A stretch of 64,000 bases of DNA from Symbiodinium natans (GCA_905221605.1 CAJNDS010001469.1:567501-631500), one strand, 5' to 3'. Numbered from the stretch's first letter, positions 1-9,018 are shown. Translations and numbers: made by a program. The notes: generated from the sequence alone by a model not told the origin.

Positions 1-3
1 GAG

Positions 4-92
4 TAGGCCCTTATTCCTTTTTTAGGGGGTTTCGGTTCTCTTACAACCCCCTTGAAAACCACAAAGAGGGCACCCTTTTCATTCCGACATTG
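4..92. mobile_element. C2-type palindromic element, decayed
   Basis: The left part reads TAGGCCCTTATTCC followed by a T/G tract; the right part carries AGAGGGCACCC. This is the internal layout of the better copies near 39.3 and 58.4 kb, but the outer tips are lost. Confidence 0.45.
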
Positions 93-107
93 CACGTATG
101 AGGAAGA

Positions 108-178
108 ACATGTTTTTTTTATATATTATTATTTATTTTTTTTTTTGGGGGGGGGGTTCCTTAGCAAGTCGTAGTTTC
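108..178. mobile_element. J-type element, partial
   Basis: Poly-T/poly-G core followed by TTCCTTAGCAAGTCGTAGT, resembling the TTCTTAAGCAAGTAGTAG end of J copies at 42.1 and 52.5 kb. Only the right part is recognisable. Confidence 0.4.
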
Positions 179-267
179 GGGTATCCTGTATCACACGGCA
201 CAGTTAGAGAAAGGACCCCGAAAGGGACCCCAAATTTAGAGAGCCAACCATGAAGCGTCTGTTCCAA

Positions 268-328
268 CCCTAAACCCTAACCCTAAACCCTAAACCCTAA
301 ACCCTAAACCCTAAAACCCTAAACCCTG
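268..328 (+). repeat. Interstitial telomere array (CCCTAAA)n
   Basis: About eight CCCTAAA units with one A-insertion variant. It is the first of many internal telomere-like blocks. Confidence 0.9.
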
Positions 329-451
329 TTCGAAAGTTGCTGCCAGAATCGTGACCTCCGTGGATGCACGGCGGCGCACTGTGTCCCGCTTCTGACAGCC
401 GGGGCCCCGGCGGTCCTAGTGGTGTTGTTGTCCAGAAAGGCCAAAACCTAA

Positions 452-559
452 CCCAGAGAGCCCACGGCTCAGTCAAGGAATATACCTTAAACCACACATA
501 GGGATCCTTTCTATGATGTAGGGCATACTCTTGCATGAAGGGGTATTGGGCCCTTTGGG
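452..559. mobile_element. Family A palindromic element
   Basis: Begins CCCAGAGAGCCC and ends GGGCCCTTTGGGA, with the central AAGGAATATACC / GGATCC signature. Family A is a roughly 105 bp near-perfect palindrome (ends CCCAAAGAGCCC and GGGCTCTTTGGG, GGATCC near the centre) and is the commonest element here. No ORF lies inside. Confidence 0.85.
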
Positions 560-1660
560 AGCCTCTAGCGAGACGTCTTACTTCAGTGCCGGAGGTAGAT
601 TGCTCCAACTTTTTGCCGGGTCGAGACCACAAGGTTTGGAGCAGCCCTTCCATCCATGTACTTGATCAAGTTGCTTTTTCGGGGTCGGTTGCAGTAGGTA
701 GGTTTGCAGGAGGGAATGGCAAGAGTCTGGTCATCAGAGTGTGCGCCTGCATGCCACCTATTTGCTGCCTCTGTTTGTGAGGATCAGACGACGGCAGACC
801 TGGTGGAGGCCCTAGGAGCCCTTCCTGCTAAGTAGTATAACGTTCGATGCTCACCCCTCCCTGGACAAAGAACTGCGTACAACCGCCTAGAGGTCTCTGA
901 CTCCAGTTCCTTCCATGTACCAAGCTTTATTGTCATCAGAGCAACAATAAGAAAGTTAAGTACCCGAATCAAGTCAGAGCTCTACCTAGAGTAACCTTAG
1001 ACTACTTAAACAAGGGAAGGAAGTGAGCCAGTATCGGGTATGTTTCACTCCCACCCTGACAACCCTAAACCAGTCTACTCTGTGGCAAGTCTGCCATGCA
1101 CTGGTAGCCCCAAACCCTACACCCCACACCCTAAACCCTCACCCTACCCCGTAAACCCTAAACCCCAAAGCCCCCAGACCTGAGCCTGAGCCTTGAAAAA
1201 GAGGAGATTTAAGCTCGGGCCTGAAACAAGAACTGGGACCCAGAGTAGCGATATCATGCGTACCTTACACAAGGTCCCCCCTCCAAGGAGTTTGTGGGTG
1301 CCTATAGTTCCTTATAAGCTCTACTGAGAACCGCGAGTTGTGTAGTAAGAGTTTCTCTGCGAGGCATACTTTCGCTTTTCTAACTGGGCTGTAGTAACCC
1401 GACTGCAACCGCGCAAGATGCTTGTCTGCAGATCTTCTTGTCGGATGGGGAGGCTTTGTCACTCAGGAACAAAGCGACTTGACTCGAAAAGGGGTTTTAT
1501 CAACCCAGGTAGAGGGTTTAGGGACTAGGGATTAGGGCTTAGGGTTTAGCCTGTTCCCTAAACCGTTCCGGCATCAGGGGAGGCGCACACTCATTGCCGC
1601 ACAAGTCGTATACGTGGCGCCCCCCACGTTGTAACGTACCACCTTGGAGGTGGTCGTACT
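560..1660. other. Mostly unannotated stretch
   Basis: Mixed unique sequence with degenerate telomere units near 1100-1165 and 1510-1560. A short frame ending TAG near 836 (reading DLVEALGALPAK before the stop) could be a terminal exon, but nothing else supports it. No element ends or RNA genes were recognised. Confidence 0.4.
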
Positions 1661-1666
1661 TGTCTT

Positions 1667-1775
1667 TGTGGTTCTTTACTGTAACTTTAGATCCTTAGCC
1701 TTTTTGGGTTTATTGGGTTTGTTAATAAGGCAGCAAAAAATTATTATAGCTACCCTCCTAAGTGCAGCCAAGTTG
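1667..1775 (+). mobile_element. Family E element, copy 1 (introner-like)
   Basis: Starts TTTGTGGTTCTTTACTG and ends CTACCCTCCTAAGTGCAG. Four copies (here, 2.7, 22.1 and 61.8 kb) share the order TTTAGATCCTTA, CTTTTTGGGTTTATTGGG, AAGGCAGC and a pyrimidine-rich end finishing in GCAG. It is not palindromic; the fixed GTGG start and YAG end look like built-in splice sites. Confidence 0.7.
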
Positions 1776-1861
1776 TCTGTGAGGGGGTGATTCAGGATGG
1801 GGGTCTGGGGGTTCGGCAGGCCCTCCCGAGAAGTGGGACTGTTGTGGTTGGGGTCGTGCCC

Positions 1862-1964
1862 TACTTGGAGGTTCATGGTACTTATAACCCCAACTATAAC
1901 TCTACTTAGAAGCCCCCTAAGTCCCCTAAGTAGGTTATAAGTAGACCCATGAACCTCCCAGTAG
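1862..1964. mobile_element. Family B palindromic element
   Basis: Left tip TACTTGGAGGTTCATGG and right tip CCATGAACCTCCCAGTA are inverted repeats. The interior has paired TTATAACC/GGTTATAA arms. Family B is the second most frequent element in the window. Confidence 0.85.
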
Positions 1965-1984
1965 AACTGTTACCGCAAGACTGA

Positions 1985-2154
1985 GCAAGCCCTCCCTTCT
2001 CCAAAGCATGCATTGAAACAAATGGAGATCACCGAGTCGCTGCGGCTGACTGTCTTGACTGTCTTGCTGGAGGTGCAGGAATATGTTCGACCACTGTTGT
2101 ACCGGCAGTCAACACCGCAAGAACACTTACAGCCCGAACACAAAACCACATGAA
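1985..2154 (+). CDS. Candidate coding segment, no family recognised
   Basis: One frame is open between a TGA at 1983 and a TGA near 2152 and reads MEITESLRLTVLTVLLEVQE. It sits directly after a family B copy. No splice sites could be fixed, and an opening of this length can occur by chance. Confidence 0.2.
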
Positions 2155-2373
2155 ACGTTTAGATTAGTCTTCGGTGTCCTCGGCAATCAGGCTGGCGTTT
2201 CCGTGCCTTAGCTGCGAACGGTGGCTTTGGGGCTTTGCGCCTTCATACGTTAAAGCGTTCTATCCACTATAGGGTTCTCGAGCACACAAGCACAAGGCAA
2301 GGTTGGCGTAGTTCCTTGGCTTTCGTCTTCTCGGACATCACAAGCAGCTGGAACGTAATGAGAATGAAGCTAG

Positions 2374-2484
2374 CCCTAAGGGTCCATGTACCTTATCATT
2401 ATATACTTAGGCCCCCCAAAGCCCTTATATAGGAAGTACTTTAAGGCCCAAGTACTCTCTATTTAGGTACATGGACCCTTAGGG
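2374..2484. mobile_element. Family D palindromic element
   Basis: Ends CCCTAAGGGTCCATGTACC and GGTACATGGACCCTTAGGG are exact inverted repeats; the interior carries ATACTTAGGCC / GGCCCAAGTA. It sits immediately before a telomere array. Confidence 0.85.
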
Positions 2485-2488
2485 TAGT

Positions 2489-2553
2489 AAACACCAAACC
2501 CTAAACCCTAAACCCTAAACCCTAAACCCTAAACCCTAAACCCTAAACCCTAA
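2489..2553 (+). repeat. Telomere array ending in CAG
   Basis: Nine CCCTAAA units ending CCCTAACAG. The last unit is altered so that the array finishes in a possible splice acceptor. Confidence 0.9.
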
Positions 2554-2556
2554 CAG

Positions 2557-2662
2557 GGAGAGGTTGATGCTTTATGAGTTGGCCTGGAGCTCCGCCAGCA
2601 ACTTGAGAACTTGTCATGGCACCTGTTGCAGCAGCCCGTGGCATCCTCACTGGCGCACGGCT
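2557..2662 (+). CDS. Candidate exon after telomere array
   Basis: Starts right after CCCTAACAG. The open frame reads ERLMLYELAWSSASNLRTC and stays open until the next telomere units. No family is recognised. Support is the acceptor position and open frame only. Confidence 0.25.
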
Positions 2663-2734
2663 GTTCCCTAAACCCTAAACCATCAGGAAGACGTGTGGCA
2701 AAAAAAGCAACCGTCAGTATTCCCACCCCAGTAC

Positions 2735-2838
2735 TTTGTGGTTCTCTACTGTAACTTTAGATCCTCAGCCTTTTTGGGTTTATAGGGCTTCTTAGTAAGG
2801 CAGCTGCAAGCTTCATTTACAGCTATCCTCCTAAAGAC
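2735..2838 (+). mobile_element. Family E element, copy 2, right end lost
   Basis: Begins TTTGTGGTTCTCTACTG and follows the family E order to AGCTATCCTCCTAAAG, then breaks directly into CCCTAAACCC units, so its GCAG end is replaced by a telomere array. Confidence 0.65.
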
Positions 2839-2869
2839 CCTAAACCCTAAACCCTAAACCCTAAACCAG

Positions 2870-3000
2870 TACGGCCAAGGTCTTCGAGCGCTTCTACCTC
2901 TGGTCGATCAGCGCTTGCAAGGGGCATCCCTTTGAGCCCTTGTACAGCCGCCTCCGGGTCTTTGCCGGACGCTCTGGCTGCTCCCCAAATGAGCTGAGCC
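2870..3000 (+). CDS. Candidate exon, GC-rich codons
   Basis: Preceded by CCCTAAACCAG, a telomere array finishing in AG. The frame is open for about 43 codons, includes FERFYLWSISACKGHPFEPL, and has mostly G/C third positions. The right boundary is unclear because family A debris follows. No domain is recognised. Confidence 0.4.
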
Positions 3001-3005
3001 CTAAC

Positions 3006-3141
3006 TACCCCCTCTTATAAATAAGGAATACGGGGTTTATAGGGTTTATAGTGTTTGGGGGAACATAAACCTTACGTCATATGAAGGATCCCTCTGAAAT
3101 TTAAGGTATATGTCTGAATGGAGGGGTATTGGGCTCCCTGG
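3006..3141. mobile_element. Family A element interrupted by decayed telomere units
   Basis: The right half (ATATGAAGGATCCC ... GGGGTATTGGGCTCCCTGGG) is intact. The left half is broken by GGGTTTATAGGGTTTATAG. Confidence 0.6.
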
Positions 3142-3148
3142 GCTCTTG

Positions 3149-3217
3149 GTAGCCCAGGGGTGCCCGTGTTGCCGTTTTTTTGGGGTTCAAGGTTCCCTGG
3201 TTTCTGGGCTACCCAGT
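3149..3217. mobile_element. Family C element, internally deleted
   Basis: Left tip TTGGTAGCCCAGG and right tip CTGGGCTACCCAG with a shortened core. Full copies are near 12.5, 37.8, 58.1 and 62.0 kb. Confidence 0.7.
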
Positions 3218-3447
3218 GCTTCAGGGAATGCGAATGTTGAGTTGCTGGGCTTGGGGGGATGGGGGGTGCATATACTAATATACGCTTGAGGGATGTGGAA
3301 TGTCTTTCGAATTTCTACTGCAAGGCGTGTGGGGCTTCGTTGTTGTCGGGGGGTCTCTTGATAATCGACCCTAAACCCTATAACCCTAAACCCTAAACCT
3401 TTCAAAGTCCCGCGAGGTCGTGCGAGCGAGGCGGGTGCTCGTCAAGA

Positions 3448-3556
3448 CCCCAAAGAGCCCAATACCCCTGAACTAAGCAATATTCCTAAATCATATTCAG
3501 GGTCCCTCTATAATTTAAGGCATATTCCTTCCCTAAGGAGTATTGGGCTCTCTTGA
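3448..3556. mobile_element. Family A palindromic element
   Basis: CCCAAAGAGCCCAATACCCC at the left, GAGTATTGGGCTCTCTTG at the right, GGTCCC at the centre. Both halves are complete. Confidence 0.85.
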
Positions 3557-3639
3557 ACTGTCCAAGGAGCAGGAGGTTAAACAAGCCATGGAGAGTGGTG
3601 TTTTTTTTGTCTGGCCTGCATGACCCTAAGGATCCATGA

Positions 3640-3751
3640 CCCTAAGGATCCATGTACCTTTCTGGCACATACTCGGGCCTTCAAGGGGTTCCTATATAGT
3701 AGCTTCAGGGCCCAAGTATGTACCATTTAGGCGGCACATGGGTCCTTCGGG
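3640..3751. mobile_element. Family D palindromic element
   Basis: Starts CCCTAAGGATCCATGTACC and ends CACATGGGTCCTTCGGG. An extra copy of the left tip (CCCTAAGGATCCATGA) lies just upstream at about 3623. Confidence 0.8.
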
Positions 3752-3820
3752 TGAAAGCAGGACTGTGCTTCGCGCTTAAACGCTTGTTGAATCCTAAACC
3801 CTAAATCCTAAACCCTAAAC

Positions 3821-3929
3821 GTGTTCCGCCTGAGGAGAGAACTTCTCCGCCGGAATTCTCCCAGACCTCTGGAACATTGGGATGTCAAGCATCGGATCAA
3901 GCTTCCCTCAGCCGCACTCCTGAAGTTGG
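3821..3929 (+). CDS. Candidate exon, basic peptide
   Basis: Open frame reading FRLRRELLRRNSPRPLEHWD between a CCCTAAA block and a TTTAGGG block. Nothing identifies it and no confident donor is visible. Confidence 0.25.
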
Positions 3930-4213
3930 GGTTTAGGGTTTCGGGTTTAGGGTTTGGAGCAGCTCCGGGACTTTTTAAGCTTTCGGCTTGCTTACAAACC
4001 CTAAACCCCAAACCCTCAACCCTCAACCCTCAACCCTCAACCCTAAACCCTAAACCCTAGCCCTAAACCCTAAAAGCCCGAGTTCTGTTGCCTGGTCGAC
4101 TTGGGGCGCGCTTTCTGTGTCCATCCCTGGGGGGGGGGGGGGTGTTGAAGCTGCAACGCAGCTTCCAGGCAACGCTGGTAGTCAAGATGGTTGCATGGGT
4201 AACCGCAGGTACC

Positions 4214-4297
4214 TAGAGCCCAAGAGCCTGTAAATAAGCAATATACCTTAAATCATATAGGGACCTTCAATTAGATTTCAGGTATATTCCTTATCGT
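4214..4297. mobile_element. Family A element, right end replaced
   Basis: The left end and both central arms (AATATACCTTAAATCATA, GGTATATTCCTTAT) are present. The right terminus is gone and telomere units follow. Confidence 0.65.
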
Positions 4298-4346
4298 CCA
4301 GTTTAGGGTTATCTGATGTCATACCCTAAAACCCTACCACTTGCTT

Positions 4347-4440
4347 AAGAACCCCAGCCCCCCCTCCCCCCCCCCCCCATTTAAAAAAATCCCTATATTG
4401 CCCTTTTATTCAGGAAGATGTTTCTTTAATGTCGTAGGGA
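4347..4440. mobile_element. Family J element
   Basis: Reads GCTTAAGAACC, a poly-C tract, AATCCCTATATTGCCC, then a GAAGATG tail: the reverse orientation of the copies at 10.25 and 42.1 kb. Confidence 0.65.
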
Positions 4441-4442
4441 TT

Positions 4443-4543
4443 GGGGTTTAGGGTTTAGGGTTTAGGGTTTAGGGTTTAGGGTTTAGGGTTTAGGGTTTAG
4501 GGTTTAGGGTTTAGGGTTTAGGGTTTAGGGTTTAGGGTTTAGG
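4443..4543 (-). repeat. Telomere array (TTTAGGG)n with poly-G tail
   Basis: About fourteen consecutive TTTAGGG units followed by a 13-17 base G run. A second block of about five units lies at 4673-4712. Confidence 0.9.
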
Positions 4544-4734
4544 TGGGGGGGGGGGGGGGGGAATCTGCTCTCCATGGCAACAGAGGCAAGACGTAGGCAT
4601 CCTTCAACTGTCCTGCCACCGGTTCCTGCCACCTTATCCGCGCGCAAGCCCCGATTCTTCAGGCTTTATGTAGGGTTTAGGGTTTAGGGTTTAGGGTTTA
4701 GGGTTTAGGGTTTCCGGTGATTTCGGTGCTGCAG

Positions 4735-4803
4735 GTCCCTCACCAATGTTTGCACGCAAGTGCGCCGCAGCTTGGTCATGAAGAATGCGCTTGCTGCATG
4801 CCC
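4735..4803 (+). CDS. Candidate exon
   Basis: Follows GTGCTGCAG (acceptor). The frame reads SLTNVCTQVRRSLVMKNALA. It runs into a family D element, which would lie in the following intron. No function can be given. Confidence 0.35.
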
Positions 4804-4940
4804 TATAAGGATCCATGTACCTCAATCCTAAACCCTACACCCTAAACCCTAAACCCGACTTGGGCCTGAAATGGGCTCCTCTATGGTAGCTTGGGGGGCC
4901 CGAGTGTGTACTATAAAGGTACATGAATCCTTTGGGATGA
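4800..4940. mobile_element. Family D element invaded by telomere units
   Basis: AGGATCCATGTACCT at the left and AGGTACATGAATCCTTTGGG at the right are the D tips; CCCTAAACCC units sit inside the left arm. Confidence 0.7.
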
Positions 4941-5060
4941 CTACAGATGCACTTTTTTGGGGGGCTTTCGGGTTTAAGGCCCACGTCTCCTTTTAAACGC
5001 GTAAAGGGAGCGCGAGAGCCATCCTTATTTGAGGATATTGTGAAGGTCCAGTCGCATATT

Positions 5061-5263
5061 CCCAAAGAGCCCAAGACCCCCCTTATGTGAGGAAGATAGA
5101 CTAGATCATATTGAGGATGCCTATACTAACTACCCAAAGGCTCCTATGTAGTACCTTTTTGGGGAAGTATACTAGAATCCCCTATTAACTAACCCAAAAA
5201 GGAGCTACATTGGAGCCTTTGGGTAAGGCATATTTTTCAATTGACGGTATTGAGCTCTCTGGG
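5061..5263. mobile_element. Family A element carrying a nested family F element
   Basis: CCCAAAGAGCCC to GAGCTCTCTGGG. The centre is split by a complete family F palindrome, so this copy is twice normal length. The exon-like text SLFEDIVKVQSHIP ends just before it. Confidence 0.8.
5131..5225. mobile_element. Family F palindromic element (nested)
   Basis: TACCCAAAGGCTCC at the left and GGAGCCTTTGGGTA at the right, with paired GTAGTACCTTTTTGGG / CCCAAAAAGGAGCTAC arms. It inserted after family A was already in place. Confidence 0.85.
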
Positions 5264-5569
5264 TTAGTCAGGGGGTAAACCCTAAACCCTAAACCCTAAA
5301 CTCTAAACCGTATTGCGGAATTGCGCGTTTCTGAAGGTGAGGTCCATCCTGCAAACGTCAAACCGTGGCATCGGGCACTAAACCCTAAACCCTAAGATCC
5401 CACACTTGAACACCGACCCCTTTAGGGCTTAGGGCTTAAGGCTTATAGGGTATAGGGTTTAGGGTTTCGGGTACTTTTATAAGCCCTATAAGCCCTAATG
5501 CACATGTCACCGGGGCCTTAACAGCCATGGTGGTAGGGGTTACCTCGAAGGGTTTAGGGTTTAGGGTTT

Positions 5570-5629
5570 AGGGTATAACCTTCACATCGTGCCTAACGGC
5601 AAGGGCACCGTCGATTTTTGTGTATCTGC
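5570..5629 (+). CDS. Candidate exon
   Basis: Preceded by a TTTAGGG array. One frame reads YNLHIVPNGKGTVDFCVSAL and reaches a TGA near 5639. Open-frame evidence only. Confidence 0.25.
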
Positions 5630-5729
5630 TTTGTTTTCTTGAGGTGCAAGGTTACTCTAGGTAAGGTCCGGACCCCCCACACCCCCCCGCCCGCCCCCTG
5701 AATGGCCAGAAGTATTATCACACACACCT

Positions 5730-6445
5730 GGACCCTAAACCCTAAACCCTAAACCCTAACCCTAAAATTTCGGCCAGCGTCTAAGGTCGCTACGTGTCTG
5801 TCAGTTTCTGTGACTGGGTGGGGTCAAGTAGCATGCTCTTCCATGTTCCGCCTCTTGCATTGCCGAATCCGCAGTATCTGCGTCACACGCTTATTCTCTT
5901 GCTCTCTCTCACTTTTGCTCTCTCTCTCTCTCTTTTGCGATGTATTGTTCTTTCTCTTTCTGCCATGACGTATATGCAGTCTCATAATTTGTAAATGAAG
6001 TCCAACATGCAACCAGCCGTCTGTCTGTGTCCTCGGAGAGGCCTCAGCATCAACGGCTCCATGCGCACGGTCTACGTGCTGCTTCGCCTGCAAGAAGAGC
6101 ACAACCAAAGGAGGTCATGTGCCTATTTCGTATATACCTGGGCTTTATAAAGCTAGCATATATACAGAAATAAATAAATAAATATATTTATTTATTTATT
6201 TTTAGATTTATTTATTTACTTACTTATTTATTTATTTATGTAGGGAGCCTTTTCGGGCCCATCTGTATAGGTACATGGGCCCTTGCCTGTTTAGCCCTTC
6301 AAAGTTTCCCAACTCGAAATCGGAGCCTTCCTGGGCCTTGAACCTACATCCCAAAGCTCCAAAACTCAGGGGGCGTGCTAAAGACCTAACCGCCCCTTTT
6401 GAGCCCAAACAGCATCAGCGGCCCGACGCCCATTTGCCATCCCTG
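5730..6445. other. Region upstream of the secreted-protein gene
   Basis: Holds a short telomere block (5730-5765), a CT-rich tract (5895-5955), an AT palindrome of TTTA/TAAA units (6166-6240) and a family D right-end remnant (6240-6288, GGTACATGGGCCCTT). A short + strand ORF begins at 6008 and reads SMRTVYVLLRLQEEHNQRR; it is of unknown significance. Confidence 0.5.
6388..6418 (+). promoter_or_regulatory. Possible spliced-leader trans-splice acceptor
   Basis: A pyrimidine-rich stretch (ACCGCCCCTTTTGAGCCC) followed by AACAG and ATCAG, 30-36 bases before the ATG at 6448. Dinoflagellate nuclear mRNAs receive a trans-spliced leader at such AG sites; its use here is inferred from position. Confidence 0.3.
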
Positions 6446-6447
6446 CC

Positions 6448-7936
6448 ATGACGCGGCTCGTGCTTTGTGCGCTGCTGCTCGCATTCTCGCGCGGTGTCCC
6501 GGAGGTGGAGCAAGCCTTAGCCTCCGACACGGAGTGCGCCGACGAGACGTGCGCGCTGAACGCGTTGCAGCAGAAGCAGGCCGTGGTGGCGGGCCTGACG
6601 GATGAATCAACACAGCAGTTTCAAGCTGCCATGGACGAAGGTGACACACATGATGCGAAGGTGGGACACCATGAGGAGAAGAAAGCAGCGAAGGAGGCCA
6701 AGGAGGGCGACCAGTGGGGTAATGACATCTTCGGCAACAGCAACCCCTTCGGCCAGAACCCATACGGAAAGAACCCCTACGGCCAGAACCCCTACGGCCA
6801 GAACCCCTACGGCCAGAACCCCTATGGCCAGAACCCCTACCATCAGCAAGGGCCACCGCCAGGCTACGGTGGCTTCGGCTACAACCAATACTGCAGCAGC
6901 AAGATCGAGTCCTCTTCGTGCTTGTTCTGGGACTGCGCTAAGTCACGCGGCCCGACCACCTGCAACACCACAGACCACACTTGCTACTGCCAACCCGGCC
7001 ATTGCTCCGACGGGAAAGGCACTATGAGCCCTTAAGAACACCCTAAACCCTAAACCCTAAAACCTAAACCCTAAACCCTAAACCCTAAAAACCCCTAAAC
7101 CCTGAACACTTTTGCCCCTGCCAGGCTGCGTGTCGATGCTGGGCGCTCCGCCGGTTCCTGGGTTCCAGGAGTACCACGGTCAGCCTGGAATCTGCGAGAC
7201 CAAGATCAAGTCCCTACTAGATCAGTGTTAGGGATCCTTTTTACTTTTTGGGTTATGGGCTTTCTTATATATGAACAAAAAGGATCCTTTTTTCTTCCTA
7301 GGGGAACAGGGATTAAGCCTAGGATCCAGAGTGGGCCAGTGGGCCCTTATTCCATGTTTGTTTGGGTTTAGCTTCCCTAAAATGAGCTCGGGGTTTAGGG
7401 TTTAGGGCTCTAAAGACCCAGAGTGGGCCCTTCTTCCCTTTTTTTAGGATTCTAGCTTCCCTGAGAATTAAGCTTCTTTAAGCCAAAACAGGGTCTACCC
7501 TATTGTATTCCTAGGTGACTCTTGGTCTAGGTCCTCCTCTTGCATGATCTTCGGCTGCGCCAAGTCGCGGGGGCCTTCGACCTGCAACACAGAGGACTAC
7601 CTGGGTTTAGGGTTTAGGGTTTAGGGTTTAGGGTTTATACCTTGATGCTGACAAACTTATTTAGGGTTTAGGGTGTAGGGTTTAGGGTTTTGGAGTTTGC
7701 CGGCAGACTCCAAAGTCCGTTGCTCAAAAAGGTTTTTGGAGTACTATACCTTAACACTTTGTTTTTGGTTCTGGGTTACCCATTATAGCTACTTTGATAC
7801 CTTAAAAGTATATGCTTTCTTTCCAGCGTCTACTCCAAAGTAGGACTACTACTGCCACTGCCAGCCCGGTTTCTGCTCCGACGGCACGGGCTGCAAGCCC
7901 TTCCATCACCAGTCCCCCTATCCTCCGTACCGCTGA
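6448..7936 (+). CDS. Secreted NPYGQ-repeat, duplicated Cys-rich module protein (four exons)
   Basis: Model: join(6448..7018, 7125..7209, 7531..7594, 7844..7936), 270 residues. The N-terminus is a signal peptide (MTRLVLCALLLAFSRG, then a likely cleavage after ALA). An acidic/lysine-rich linker follows, then seven NP[FY]GQ-like pentapeptides at about residues 97-131, then two modules with the same cysteine spacing, C-x8-C-x4-C-x8-C-x6-C-x-C-x4-C-x5-C. Module 1 (CAKSRGPTTC, CYCQPGHC) is in exon 1; module 2 (CAKSRGPSTC, CHCQPGFC) is split over exons 2-4. Aligning the modules fixes every junction in frame and the stop at 7934. The spacing is EGF-like in density, but no named family is claimed. The role is probably extracellular or cell-surface. 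The unspliced frame stops at 7033, so a single-exon reading would lose module 2. Confidence 0.85.
7019..7124 (+). other. Intron 1 (GC-AG) filled with telomere units
   Basis: Begins GCACTATGAG after exon AAAG and ends CCCCTGCCAG. The interior is mostly CCCTAAA units. AGGC is present at both junctions. The GC donor is required to give GGC-TGC in frame, matching GTGC in module 2. Confidence 0.75.
7210..7530 (+). other. Intron 2 (GT-AG) made of element debris
   Basis: Donor AA|GTCCCT and acceptor GGTCTAG|GTCC; GTCC occurs at both junctions. The interior holds family X/C2-type pieces (AGTGGGCCCTTATTCC, twice) and a TTTAGGG trace. Its 3' end CCTAGGTGACTCTTGGTCTAG-like sequence recurs near 55.83 kb at the end of another element. 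Confidence 0.75.
7595..7843 (+). other. Intron 3 (GA-AG) with 8-base junction repeat
   Basis: Donor GAG|GACTAC, acceptor AAGTAG|GACTAC. AGGACTAC is duplicated exactly at the two junctions, like a target-site duplication. The interior has two TTTAGGG blocks and a unit GCCGGCAGACTCCAAAGTCC that recurs at 26.49 kb. Confidence 0.75.
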
Positions 7937-8055
7937 GGGGGCCGCAGTATCAGAAGGGCGTGCGCGAAGGTCATGAGGGGTCCATACATCTTATATCCTA
8001 AACTTAAACCCTAGCCCTAAATCCTAAAACTGTATGTATGAATATGTAGCTGAAG

Positions 8056-8278
8056 TTCTTGGGACTCCTTTCTCCGCAGCTGTCCTTCGTCTCGTTTGGC
8101 CGATATTTTGGGCTCCGGCCAAAAGAGCCGGAGCAGAACCGTATTGCGCTCGACAGCCTTGGGGACCAATTCAACCCTAAACGAGTTTATGGTTTCATAA
8201 ACCTTAACAGGGATGATGGCACCCCCTATTATAATCCCCCTGAAGGACTGTTAGTAGAAGGGGGAACATCCCAAGGGA
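8056..8278 (+). other. Short ORF, hairpin and family G fragment downstream of the gene
   Basis: An open frame starts at 8059 and reads QLSFVSFGRYFGLRPKEPEQ after CTCCGCAG. It contains the hairpin GCTCCGGC/GCCGGAGC at about 8110-8132. The right part (GGACTGTTAGTAGAAGGGGG, AACATCCC) is the right half of a family G element, so at most the first half could be coding. Confidence 0.3.
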
Positions 8279-8415
8279 TTACTAAGGAGGAAGGCTCAGG
8301 GCAGTTCAAACCCTAAAGTCCTAAGGCCCCAAGCACTCTTACTTGAGGTTTCAAGGGCCCAAAGGTCTTTGGGGTTTGGGGTTTTGAGTATTGGGGTTTA
8401 GGTTGTGCAGGGTTT

Positions 8416-8876
8416 AGGTTTTTAGGGTTTAGGGTTTAGGGTTTAGGGTTTAGGGTTTAGGGTTTAGGGTTTAGGGTTTAGGGTTTAGGGTTTAGGGTTT
8501 AGGGTTTGGGATGGTTTAGGGTTTAGGGTTTTTGGGGCCCAATGGCCTATTTTCCGTGGGGGCTTTGGGCTATTTTAAGCCTGAGGGTAGAGCCCCTAAA
8601 CCCTAAACCCTAGACCCTAAACCCTAAACCCTAAACCCTAAACCCTAAACCCCCAAAACCAATGGAGGCGGGCAGGTTGTCAAAGGGCGGCTGCCCTGAG
8701 CCGGCCGAGTCCGATATTCCGAGATGTCCGAAGAGGCTTTGGAAGCGAAGAAAATCAAGGGTTTAGGGTTTAGGGTATGGGTTTAGGGTTTAGGGTTTAG
8801 GGTTTAGGGTTTAGGGTTTAGGGTTTAGGGTTTAGGGTTTAGGGTTTAGGGTTTAGGGTTTAGGGTTTAACTTAAA
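8416..8876. repeat. Facing telomere arrays (TTTAGGG, CCCTAAA, TTTAGGG)
   Basis: TTTAGGG at 8416-8530, CCCTAAA at 8594-8652, TTTAGGG at 8759-8868. Opposite orientations within 450 bases rule out one simple terminal array. Confidence 0.9.
8724..8759 (+). CDS. Candidate first exon
   Basis: ATG-initiated frame reading MSEEALEAKKIK, ending at AAG before GGTTTAGGG. It lies between two telomere blocks. Too short to prove. Confidence 0.25.
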
Positions 8877-8879
8877 CCC

Positions 8880-9018
8880 CCAGGCTTGTACCCCTAAAGG
8901 TTGGTTCCCTGAATATACTCCTAATATGGCCCTTATATACTACCTGAAGGAATCTTCAACAAGGTTCCCCAGAAGCCAAGGGTACAACCGTACAGCCTGA
9001 AAGGTCCAAAGTAGAACC
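8880..9018. mobile_element. Family H element
   Basis: TACCCCTAAAGGTTGGTTCCC, ACTCCTAATATGGCCCTTAT at the left and CCAAGGGTACAACCGTAC, GTAGAACCCC at the right. Related copies lie at 27.33, 46.09 and 53.87 kb. Confidence 0.6.

Noticed and set aside
6386-6856. 156-codon minus-strand ORF over the secreted-protein gene
   Set aside because: Its GSGRRGSG repeats are the antisense of NPYGQ codons; the + gene has a signal peptide and a paralogous module.
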